The notes under the pieces: generated by a model | The model's database searches: none | Seen by the model: the letters and a program-made list of their open reading frames with translations, nothing else | Told to the model about the DNA's origin: nothing | Assembly (NCBI RefSeq): GCF_904848185.1 | Contig: NC_051051.1 | Span: 18,672,541 to 18,736,540, forward strand | Direction of reading: 5' to 3' | From: Acanthopagrus latus | Taxonomy: Eukaryota; Chordata; Actinopteri; Spariformes; Sparidae | Length of the DNA stretch: 64,000 nucleotides | Shown: positions 46,601 to 51,911 of the stretch, piece by piece | How the letters are laid out: the number at the start of each line of letters is the position of its first letter | Numbering within the stretch: the stretch's first letter is position 1 | Program-made: the position numbers and the translations under genes

Positions 46601-49600
46601 TAAGACACAATCTTTTAAACCTCTGCTGAAATGATCTCTTGATATTTCTGAAGTTTACTGAAGTTACAGGAGCATCTCTTAGTTACAGGAGCAGAATGAT
46701 CATGAGTTCAACACCTGCACATGCAAAGAGTGGTGGAGAAAGCACTCAGATCTATCAAGTCAGATGGGTGCCCATTTTGAGAACAGTGTTTCCCATTTAT
46801 AGGCTCTACTTGGGAGACCCACCCATGAAGATAAAATCCTAATTCCACTTTTTTTCCAATCAACAATTTAATTTTGCATCAGCAAACATCACTGTTTCCA
46901 ACTGCAACATACTGATTTTCTATTTCCCGTTCTCATTCACTCACTCTCTCACTCAAGACAGCGCACCCAGTGATTAGCCTGATGCTTTATACTCCGATAC
47001 AGTGGATGTTGGTGGGGTTTTTGGTGTGCCGGTTAATCCAACAAAAAAGGAGAGGAGGAGTATTTAATGTGATTGGCTTGACCGGAACTTCCTCTGCAAA
47101 GAAAATAGCTAGCCTCATCATCAAGACCAAGCCCCTAGGATGAGTAGTGGCCAAACCATAATTAAATCATCACATAACTCACTGTAACCCCCAAAAACTT
47201 TTTCCGATAGGCTAACATTGTGAAAGAAGTGCTTGTACAACAGTGGATAATTATTTCTGAGCATCACAGATCCTATGAAATGATTCGTTTCACTGTCAGA
47301 ATTTGAGCCTTTCGGTCCAATAACATTTGGACATTTAATCAACATCAATGTACATATTCTATAAGTTCATCATATGTTTGTCCTGTTTGTACTAAATACT
47401 TTATCTCTAAAAAGTAAACTTTTCAATGTCAAACAACTGGAAAATGCATTCGTGTTGACATTGCATTTTGTGTGTCACCAGTGGGGTTGAAACAACAGGG
47501 AGCCTGGACCAGATGGGAAAACGCGGTTGAGAGGAGAGCAACCTGGACCGAGCTCTGGAGAGCCGAGCCTCATCATATAAAATTCCTCATCCAAGTGGTA
47601 TATGATGTGCTCCCGAGCCCGTCCAACCTGCACACATGGTATACAAGAGACACCGGCATGCCCCCTGTGCTCCTAACAAGGAACCTTGGAACACATCCTC
47701 AGCTGATGCACTAGGGCACTTAGAGACGGCCGGTATAGATGGAGGCATGACCAAGTCCTCAAGACCATCGCTGAAGCCATCAGCGCAGGACTTGTGTGGG
47801 CAAAGCAGTCACAACCCTCCAAAAATTCAATCGCCTTTGTCAGGAGCTGATGATCAGGCAACCCCTGCCAGAGGAAATACAGCAGGCATCCTGACCTCTG
47901 CGAAAGACTGGCAGCTGTTGGTGGACCTCGAGCAACAGCTGAAGTTTTCCAGCCACATCGCAGCAACTACCCTGCGACCTGACATGGTCCTCGTGTCTGA
48001 GTCCACCAAACAAGTGGTGCTGCTGGAGCTGACAGTTCCGTGGGAAGACCACCTGGAAGAAGCCTTCGAAAGAAAGCTCTCCCAGTACGCGGGACTGGTC
48101 AGCGACTGTTAACAGGCTGTTTGGAGAACAAAATGCCTCCCAGTGGAGGTCGGATATAGAGGTTTTGCAGCCCGGCCAGAGCGTTCAGCACATTGCGCAT
48201 TGAGGGAGTGAGGAGAAGGAAAGCCATCAGCAGTGCCACCGAAGCGGCAGAGAGGGCCTCAAGATGGCTGTGGCTTAAAAGAGGAGAGCCATGGAGGCAT
48301 GGTAGCTAGGCCATATGGACACAAGCTGGGGCCTGATCAGCCCTGGCTGGGTCACCTGGAGGAGGGTGTATGATGTTGCAAGACCCGAAACACCTGATGA
48401 GTACAGGAACATCACTGAACATGTGTCCAGAGAGGCATCAGTAGATGTATTGTACACAGTGTGATTTTTTAAATTGAATCAGATCCACTGTATGCATTGT
48501 ATACAGTGAGGGGTTTCCCTGAAAGAGCTTCTAGAGCAAATAAATTCAAGTGAAAAAAATTGTTTTTTCCAGTATATAGTAGATGCTGAAGGCTGAATTA
48601 TGCGGAAAAATGTTTGGGCCAATGGCCCTTATCTTATTTACTACTAGTGATCATGGTATGCACAGTTTTTCCTCCTCCCTTATATTGCCTTTGGAAATCC
48701 TGACCAATCCAGAATATCTATAAATATGCCTGTTTTTAAATCTTCATAATTATTTTACTATTTTTGTGTGACAACTGCATTACTTCTAGATGACAGAATA
48801 TCAACAGCCCATCAATAAAATTAACGTATTAACGTATGACGTAAAGTAAAGAATGAAAATTATCCAATTTGGCATCAATGTAATGCTCCTATAGTTTCTC
48901 TGGATAGCAAAGAGGACATAACATTGTTAACCAACCTGAGGAAAAGAAAAATTAAGAAGTCTACTCAATCGTTTTTTTAATTTTTGATTATGAATGACAG
49001 AGGAGCAACAGTATGTTGTAGTCCACGTTGTCAACCTGTTATAGTAAGCATACCCTACTGTGCAGGCATGTGCACACATATGGCACAAGGGGTGCTTGAG
49101 CCTCTGCCCTTTTTGCCTCACATTAAAAAATGCCCTTTTTGTGTGTTTTTTAAATGAATAAATAAATTCCCTTTGTGCAAGGGGATGTAAAAAAAAAAAA
49201 AAAAAAAAAACAGCAGTAAAAACGCCACAGTTATCTAACGAGAGAGAGAGGGAGAAAGAGAGAGAGAGGGAGGAAGAAAGAGCAGGGGAGAGAGTCACCT
49301 TCCACTTAGTCCATGTGCTTAAATAACATATTTCAGTATCAAAAGTGTATTACTCATATTTCAGAAAAGTGCCCAAGCTAACTGCTTGTTAATGAGAGTT
49401 AGTAGTGTGACTGCTGTCTGAGCTGGCTGTTTATCTTAAACTTCTTCCAGATATTGAGCTTACTGTGTCTTTGCTGTTGTAATCATTGCTGTTCCTTCTA
49501 GCAGTCACAGTAGTCATTTCTTGGATTTGTCACATTTTTTGATGTGTAGCATGTATTTCATGCCGTCTACTTGCCCTCCAATAAATAGCCAGATAATAAA

Positions 49601-50139
49601 CCAGTGTTTTATTGTTTTTTAAGAACTGAAGCTGAATTGCATGTCTTCTAAACCTCAATATTATGATAATGTGAATAAACTCATGTTGACAATAATTTGT
49701 TGACACAAAAGAAATGGCAATTGCATATCACTCACAGCTACACAGGATACACAGATAAGTAGCTAGCTTTCTATAAGTATATGGTTTATTAATTTTAAAT
49801 TAATCAACATATTGTGTTATTAAGGTCCGAAAAAATTATGCACACACACGTACTGCCCTTTTCTGACTTTGAGCCCCTGCCCCTCTATAATCATGTGCAT
49901 GTCCCTGCTATGTGTGACAGATTTGGGTAGTGTATTTTCAGCAATTCCTCTTCTAGTTTTCTCTAGGAAAGTTGTGGATTTAGTAAACCTATAACACTTC
50001 ACAAACATTTTTGACAGTCAGCATCAACTTACATATTTCCACTTGATGAACATCAGATCCTCTGGTGCTGGAGCTTCACCGTTGCATGGTATAACAATGG
50101 TTTCTCCATACAAGGCAGCCACGCTGTCTGAACCCCACA
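19906..50139 (-). CDS. alcam: ALCAM (CD166/neurolin) gene, exons 2-15 of the coding sequence
   Basis: Encodes activated leukocyte cell adhesion molecule, a type I membrane glycoprotein of the immunoglobulin superfamily. It mediates homophilic and CD6-type adhesion and, in fish, axon growth (neurolin). Joined exons: 50033-50139, 46079-46298, 44952-45016, 39288-39375, 38704-38874, 30902-31026, 29408-29540, 28184-28296, 27385-27508, 26596-26717, 25145-25274, 22995-23021, 21316-21430 and 19906-19990. These give about 541 residues with every phase matching and GT-AG at every junction. Numbering from the first full codon (Trp), cysteine pairs are 18/90, 134/197, 242/285 and 404/448. Ig domain 4 has only C363. 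The transmembrane helix is at about 486-508, followed by a 31-residue tail with KKLEENNH near the C-terminus. The human mature protein is about 556 residues. The signal-peptide exon is not in view. I cannot tell alcama from alcamb. Confidence 0.96.
20231..21050. mobile_element. MITE-like repeat, copy 1 (inverted copy at 50.57-51.51 kb)
   Basis: Collinear in inverted orientation with 50570-51515. Shared landmarks include GTGGTGCACCGCCACGGCAA, CAGAGTCCTGCACGGGTCTT, AACCCGCACCCACCTGAACC and GCTAGCATGATGGATGTTTA. It lies in ALCAM intron 14. The central CAGAGTCCTGCACGGGTC part looks like a hAT terminus and may itself be nested. No coding capacity. Confidence 0.75.
21316..21430 (-). CDS. alcam: ALCAM exon 14: transmembrane segment
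   Basis: Acceptor TATTTTCAG|ACTTT, donor TCAAG|GTATAG. Encodes the membrane-proximal FRQDSDDQAK, the helix LIVGVVAGLLIAATMVGL and the stop-transfer WLYMKNS. The DDQAKLIVG...YWLYMK pattern is diagnostic for ALCAM. The next frame-extended codons (RYRKAH...) are intronic. Phase 1 in, phase 2 out. Confidence 0.97.
21431..22994. other. ALCAM intron 13: nothing recognised
   Basis: AT-rich single-copy-looking sequence. I see no transposon ends, coding frame with motifs or RNA gene. Confidence 0.45.
22995..23021 (-). CDS. alcam: ALCAM exon 13: 27-nt stalk micro-exon
   Basis: Acceptor TTTTATTTCAG|TC, donor GAAG|GTAAGAG. Encodes FKEDSENE between two split codons (Val and Asp). It lies in the acidic stalk between Ig domain 5 and the membrane, where mammalian ALCAM has an alternatively spliced exon. 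Both borders are phase 1, so skipping it keeps the frame. Identification rests on position, phase and the acidic composition. Confidence 0.85.
23355..24600 (+). pseudogene. L1-like LINE ORF2 fragment (endonuclease to linker)
   Basis: In three plus-strand frames: HVKPSGQSRLRSDW ... SSKARGYAILFRKSVPF ... NIPITCPNIYGPNIDETDFF is an L1-type APE endonuclease. It includes the SKARG and LNVYAPN-like positions. Then TDTLIDYCIIDS and, after 23945, VSDNLLWESFKAVVKHN plus a coiled linker continue towards the reverse transcriptase. The catalytic SDH motif and the RT itself are not recoverable. Frameshifts and stops show a dead, 5'- and 3'-truncated copy in ALCAM intron 12, antisense to the gene. Confidence 0.7.
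25145..25274 (-). CDS. alcam: ALCAM exon 12: Ig domain 5, second half
   Basis: Acceptor TGTCTCCAG|GAGGAG, donor TTCTG|GTAAGTTG. Encodes EEGTYINGKATHKITVIP and NLTVTCIVSNKLGEDF, ending INVSS. C448 is the second cysteine of C2 domain 5. NLT and NVS are potential N-glycosylation sites. Phase 0 in, phase 1 out. Confidence 0.96.
25606..26096. mobile_element. hAT-like MITE, about 491 bp
   Basis: The left TAGTGTTGGGCAAGCTAC and right GTGGTGCATTACCCCAACACTG ends are inverted for the outer 10 or so bases. The interior has repeated GTTAC/TACTG motifs, as in the widespread fish MITE that begins AGTGTTGGG. I could not read a clean target duplication. It holds a 14-nt G run at 25775-25788. Lies in ALCAM intron 11. 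Confidence 0.6.
26596..26717 (-). CDS. alcam: ALCAM exon 11: Ig domain 5, first half
   Basis: Acceptor TTGTATCAG|GAAAGCC, donor ACAAAT|GTAAGTG. Encodes (G)KPVITSLTKRYADD, then HKVLTCEADGVPEPSFQW with C404 and the invariant Ig tryptophan, and a NST sequon near the end. Phase 1 in, phase 0 out. Confidence 0.96.
27385..27508 (-). CDS. alcam: ALCAM exon 10: Ig domain 4, second half
   Basis: Acceptor GGCTTTTAG|AATGG, donor AGAAG|GTAAGTG. Encodes NGKTVKEPEFIKLTY, then ADAGIYVCEASITGL and a final strand FELVVE. The D-x-G-x-Y-x-C signature is intact with C363, but its disulphide partner in exon 9 is missing. Phase 0 in, phase 1 out. Confidence 0.96.
27509..28183. other. ALCAM intron 9: nothing recognised
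   Basis: T-rich intron with a short direct duplication of CTTTCTTCTTCTTTCATTGA-like sequence (about 28050-28130). No mobile element identified. Confidence 0.45.
28184..28296 (-). CDS. alcam: ALCAM exon 9: Ig domain 4, first half
   Basis: Acceptor TTTTTTCAG|ACCTGG, donor ACAAAG|GTAATGG. Encodes (Y)LDLSLSPTGKVVKTVG, then DTLPLKMEKISSGDVKVSW. The DLSLxPxG ... VG..LP block aligns with human ALCAM without gaps. Where the human protein has the first Ig cysteine (LPVSC), this frame has Met326 (LPLKM). Phase 1 in, phase 0 out. Confidence 0.95.
28591..28726. repeat. 20-bp inverted repeat around a 96-bp loop
   Basis: GAAGCCTTCCACTTCCCTTG on the left is repeated as its exact reverse complement CAAGGGAAGTGGAAGCCTTC on the right (ending near 28726). 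It is intronic (ALCAM intron 8). No transposon identity recognised. Confidence 0.8.
28802..28925. repeat. Tandem repeat, three units of about 42 bp
   Basis: Units contain ATTTGTATCTGCAAAGCTGG and ATCTGTATCTGTGCCAGACT with modest divergence. The third unit is partial. Intronic and non-coding. Confidence 0.85.
29408..29540 (-). CDS. alcam: ALCAM exon 8: Ig domain 3, second half
   Basis: Acceptor CTCCACCAG|GGCGAG, donor TAGCT|GTGAGTA. Encodes GEKKLVENSDTYTLTAI, then GAAGEYKCSLADNEKM with C285, ending ENIVVS. The YTLT...GxYKCSL pattern is that of ALCAM domain 3. Phase 0 in, phase 1 out. Confidence 0.97.
29541..30901. other. ALCAM intron 7: nothing recognised
   Basis: A GA/AGG-rich tract (29548-29588) abuts the exon 8 acceptor (polypyrimidine on the gene strand). 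The 141-codon minus-strand open frame at 30152-30577 has no recognisable domain. No mobile element identified. Confidence 0.4.
30902..31026 (-). CDS. alcam: ALCAM exon 7: Ig domain 3, first half
   Basis: Acceptor TTTTTTCTCAG|ATTC, donor GTCAAG|GTCAGTC. Encodes (Y)SSEKVSLQIMSKGPI, then IEGDNVTLKCHADGNPQP and SAFFFHVK. C242 is the first domain-3 cysteine, and NVT is a potential glycosylation site. Phase 1 in, phase 0 out. Confidence 0.97.
31561..31645. repeat. (TA)n microsatellite, about 85 bp
   Basis: An uninterrupted AT/TA run of roughly 42 units in ALCAM intron 6, perfectly self-complementary and likely to be length-variable. Confidence 0.98.
31653..31745. repeat. Dispersed repeat, copy also at about 35043-35125
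   Basis: ATGAAATGAGGAAGGGACATTGCAGTG ... TCCTCTTCCACCTCTGGGTGGTGTAGTTCTCCCTGTTTG is shared in the same orientation and nearly base for base with 35043-35125. It starts immediately after the TA microsatellite. Confidence 0.8.
32170..33075 (-). pseudogene. L2/CR1-type LINE reverse transcriptase C-terminal fragment
   Basis: The minus-strand frame at 32178-32489 reads TRLLQIFYQFVVVCVILC, then NRLNILFKKASSVLGMEL, DSVRVVSEKTLRQLRSTF and SFIPSAISLPN. This is the region after the RT domain shared by fish L2/'Maui'-like LINEs (LLxxFYxxVVxSVL..., RLxxLxxxAxSVxGxxLDS, FxPxAIxLxN). Farther upstream on the minus strand (towards 33075) LDWLDNTDAHH and related pieces of the same ORF appear out of frame. 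A 5'-truncated dead copy in ALCAM intron 6, sense with the gene. Confidence 0.75.
33076..34107. other. Intron 6 stretch with possible MITE ends
   Basis: Two G-rich segments (AAAAGTGGGGGGGACAC near 33138; CAGTGTTTCCCCTAGATTGT at 33407) look like DNA-transposon termini. A related direct-orientation GGAAAGTAGGGGGGACATG lies at about 38372. I could not delimit an element. Confidence 0.35.
35558..36068. mobile_element. hAT MITE, 511 bp, nested, with TSD
   Basis: TAGTGCTGGGCGGTATGACC at the left is matched by inverted ATACAACCCAGCACTA at the right, with GGTATATnnnGGTATTTT motifs repeated inside both ends. Target duplication CATCTTTC (35550-35557) and CATCTTCC (36069-36076) agree at 7 of 8 positions. 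No coding capacity. Confidence 0.85.
36100..37000. repeat. Dispersed fish repeat, related to 5.74-6.49 kb
   Basis: Same ordered landmarks as at 5805-6110: CTTTTACTCAACATAGACAA, CATAGAAATGTAGGAAATC, AATGTTAATTTTGAGC and CCAGAAATAAAAAC. An internal duplication repeats CAGCTGGATTTGGATCCCACA near 36945. Also contains CCCATTCATCCTTATGGGGA and CCCATTCATTCTTATGGGGA. Not coding. Confidence 0.65.
36998..37445. repeat. Minisatellite, about eight units of 50-62 bp
   Basis: Repeating pattern CACCTTTTTAAGCTCTTTCTGCC followed by TTTAACTTTCCACCTTTTCAGTC. Later units change to TTGTGCTCTGCAACTTTTAGGCC. It lies inside the dispersed repeat and its pyrimidine strand is the plus strand. Confidence 0.9.
37871..38703. 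other. Intron 6, exon-6-proximal part
   Basis: Diverged GTTAC/AAGTAAC-rich sequence at 38020-38130, like the MITE at 25.6 kb, and a TAGGGTTAGGGGGGG / GGGGGGACATGTCCCCCC patch at 38340-38390, probably a transposon terminus. No coding feature. Confidence 0.4.
38704..38874 (-). CDS. alcam: ALCAM exon 6: Ig domain 2, second half
   Basis: Acceptor TCCGCTGTAG|TTGTGG, donor ATTCATT|GTAAGTG. Encodes VVITHSMKLDPATGLS, TTSSTLQYTATKED and VGAVFACLSTHEL with C197. The KxxDPxTxLxxxxSTLxYxxTKxD signature is characteristic of ALCAM domain 2. Phase 1 in and out. Confidence 0.97.
39288..39375 (-). CDS. alcam: ALCAM exon 5: Ig domain 2, cysteine/tryptophan segment
   Basis: Acceptor TTTTGTTCAG|CTGGG, donor GAAAAG|GTAAAAC. 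Encodes LGTCVSADANPAATITW, then KKNGEPLVADGK. C134 and the Ig tryptophan are present and match the human LGxC...ITWYRNGK block. Phase 0 in, phase 1 out. Confidence 0.97.
39790..40344 (-). mobile_element. hAT element remnant with BED finger
   Basis: From an ATG near 40191 the minus strand encodes SAVWKDFNLESESSL, MATCNICKTTVSRGG, then FNTTHLIWHIKNKN and TLKQQTLADTFKRK. This is a BED zinc finger (C-x2-C ... H-x4-5-H) and the linker that starts ZBED-type hAT transposases. The frame then decays. The right end GGGACATCCCTA (to 40344) is the terminus of the same family as 55824-56310. The left end is not clear. Lies in ALCAM intron 4, sense with the gene. Confidence 0.65.
40528..41953 (+). mobile_element. 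Helitron/Helentron-like non-autonomous element, copy 2
   Basis: Starts TCTCTCTATAAAAGAAAGGA with a TGTG/TCTG repeat and ends CTTCCTACAGGCAATGCACTAGT. Collinear and in direct orientation with 15428-16761. It differs by a local duplication of CACCAGAGCCAATCACTGCA (40765-40832) and lacks the TAA array. Adjacent flanking sequence is not shared with copy 1, which defines the ends. Confidence 0.6.
41954..44951. other. ALCAM intron 4: nothing recognised
   Basis: About 3 kb of AT-rich sequence. The longest open frame (44523-44780, plus) has no motif. I see no transposon termini, tandem repeats or RNA gene. Confidence 0.45.
44952..45016 (-). CDS. alcam: ALCAM exon 4: start of Ig domain 2
   Basis: Acceptor GTGTTTACAG|AGAAACC, donor GTAACG|GTAGGATC. 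Encodes the split Lys, then KPSSVQIMDKSEILQK and DKPVT. This matches the human KQPSKPEIVSKALFLE... segment linking domains 1 and 2. The reading frame runs on into intron sequence; the donor was chosen because its phase (0) joins exon 5 (LGTC) without gap. Shortest standard exon after exon 13. Confidence 0.87.
46079..46298 (-). CDS. alcam: ALCAM exon 3: rest of Ig domain 1 (V type)
   Basis: Acceptor CACATTTCAG|GAAAAAG, donor GTTTACA|GTAAGC. Encodes EKDDGTPGDLLIKQARS, AQRVSIDDKFSLVITRAS, LKDQKIFTCMVVSESNL and a last strand FPVSLIVY. C90 pairs with C18 of exon 2. This membrane-distal domain carries the ligand-binding face for homophilic contact and CD6 in mammals. Phase 0 in, phase 1 out. Confidence 0.97.
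46299..47470. other. ALCAM intron 2, proximal part: nothing recognised
   Basis: AT-rich sequence without identifiable repeats or motif-bearing frames. Confidence 0.4.
47476..48445 (+). pseudogene. Non-LTR retrotransposon C-terminal fragment with restriction-like endonuclease (R4/NeSL-like)
   Basis: Plus-strand frames read GAWTRWENAVERRATWTELW and HIKFLIQVVYDVLPSPSNLHTW, then after a frame change AGILTSAKDWQLLVDLEQQ, HIAATTLRPDMVLVSES, TKQVVLLELTVPWEDHLEEA and ERKLSQYAGLV. The RPD-x12-E spacing (RPDMVLV...LLELTVPW) is the catalytic signature of restriction-like endonucleases at the C-terminus of site-specific-type LINEs. The preceding CCHC zinc knuckle is destroyed by frameshift (near 47660-47720). 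No RT domain remains. A dead 5'-truncated copy in ALCAM intron 2, antisense to the gene. Confidence 0.7.
49189..49300. repeat. Poly(A)22 and GA-rich tract
   Basis: A run of 22 A (49189-49210) followed by a GAGAGAGGGAGAAAGAGAG tract (49240-49292), possibly the tail of a decayed retroposon. No body was identified. Confidence 0.7.
50033..50139 (-). CDS. alcam: ALCAM exon 2: start of mature protein, Ig domain 1
   Basis: Acceptor TGTGTTGCAG|TGTGGGG, donor AAATAT|GTAAGTTG. Encodes WGSDSVAALYGETIVIPC, then APAPEDLMFIKWKY. C18 and the W-K-Y of strand C align with human YTVNSAYGDTIIIPC...FGKWKYE. It begins in phase 1, so the preceding signal-peptide exon must end one base into a codon. Intron 1 extends at least 13.8 kb upstream to the window edge. 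Confidence 0.96.
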
Positions 50140-50569
50140 CTGCAACACAAAAGGTAACTGACTGTAACTATGATTTAAAACACATTATGCTTTCATGAGA
50201 CCTGCTGAAGAGAGTAACAATGTTTACTGCTTGATTAAGTCACATGTATGTAACAACAGTAGGATCTTAGTGCAAGTGGTCTTGAGCCTCACTGGCCAAA
50301 TCTTGACAGATGAAGTGAGCAATATGTGCTCACACATCCAGCATTTTCTGATACTGTGGCGCTGGGGGAGTCATTTATGTCATCATACTGTAATATTTAT
50401 ACCTATGTCATAGGCTACTTCATTTTTTTTCTCTGGTTATAATGCTTTCACACAGCCATCTTGAACTCCCCTGCATGGGCTTGGAATGAAGATTTGTTAA
50501 CTATTGTAAAGAAATGCAATTTTTATTATTTATTTCGAGTCCTGTACAGGTGAATAATAATGTACTGTG
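50140..50569. other. ALCAM intron 1, first part: nothing recognised
   Basis: No coding frame with motifs and no transposon ends. Confidence 0.4.
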
Positions 50570-51515
50570 TCGGACACCGATGCGGATCGGGTCGGACGCC
50601 TGGAGAGGCGGGTCAGGTTTTACAACTGCCATTTTCAAGGCGTCACTTATCATCAGTCATTATTAGCGACACAAATTATAAGCATTTATATTTCATATGA
50701 GCTCATTCATGTGTGCTTGCACCCTCCCAGAACTCCCACTGCCCACGCTGGCTAACTTTCATTTTTAAAAAATTTTGTCCGTCCAATTTTCCTTCGGGCG
50801 TCGGGATTAATTTATAGTGGGTCGGCTCGGGTACAGAATGTAATTTGTGCTGCTGTTGGTAAACGGGTCGGATGCGGTTTTAAGCATGCTGGGTTCAGGC
50901 GGGTGCGGGTTTGCAAAATAAGACCCGTGCAGGACTCTGATCTAAGTGACCATTTTAATCATCTAGCTAATCAACAAGCTAAATATCCATCATGCTAGTT
51001 AACATCAAGGACTGCAGTGGAAGACGACGGTAAAATATTTCCTTTCTCTAACACTGGATTTATTTATGCCAATGGTTTTACATGAAATCGGATTTTTTTG
51101 GTGAACGAACTAGATGTTTCTGATACTATTCAACTCACCATACAGTCAGTCATAGGCGACTTTTTTGTCATTTTGTAACTAATTCATGGCTGCTTCAGAT
51201 CGACACACAGACCCACCATCTGTCACCATGTGTGTATGTGTATGTGTGTGTGTGCGTGTGCGAGTGGAGGAGCCTCTGAGCGTGTGAAGCGCACAGCTCC
51301 AGGTCCAAAAACAGCTTCATATTATTTCACTAATACAGCCCTGAATTAGCATTACTGAAGTCATTAAAAGTAATGAGAACAAAAGAGACTGACTGAAACG
51401 ACGGTATGCGCTGGAAAGGCAGAAATATTAATCAATGTATGGGAAACACCACATTTTTAAGGTGTGGTGGCTTTTATTTTGCCGTGGTGGTGCGCCACAG
51501 TCAATTACATGCAGT
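50570..51515. mobile_element. MITE-like repeat, copy 2 (inverse of 20.2-21.05 kb)
   Basis: Reverse-complement counterpart of 20231-21050, sharing for instance AAGACCCGTGCAGGACTCTG and TTTATTTTGCCGTGGTGGTG. It carries extra sequence at its left end (GCGGATCGGGTCGGACGCC) and a TGTG-rich tract at 51230-51262. No coding capacity. Confidence 0.75.
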
Positions 51516-51529
51516 GGAACCCTGTAATA

Positions 51530-51911
51530 AAAATGGTTCCTTAAACATTTTTGTGGTTTTCACAGTAAAAAATCTAACTTTTACCTACTCTGATTTGATG
51601 TTTTTTGTGATTTAAGGTCCACTGTGTTAATACAATATGTCAAAATGAAAAAATAACTGTACTGTTACACATGTGAGGTTGTGCTCAAAATAATGACACC
51701 AAACAAGGCAAGGTGAAATATAATGGCAAAATCAAAAATAGTCAAAAACAGCCAGTTATACCCTAGACCCCAGAGAGTTAACTCAAATCGAATTTCACAA
51801 CAAACCTAAATATCCCTGATGTCCCACCTTCAAATACAGCCTCATTTGGCATGAAAAAGCTATTTAAGCTCCCACTTATCTATGCATACTTCCTACAGGC
51901 AATGCACTAGT
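51530..51911 (+). mobile_element. Helentron-like element, 3'-end copy 3
   Basis: Matches the last 310-390 bp of copies 1 and 2: AAACATTTTTGTGGTTTTCACA, TGACACCAAACAAGG and CTTCCTACAGGCAATGCACTAGT. The 5' part is missing and it directly abuts the inverted MITE copy. Confidence 0.65.
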
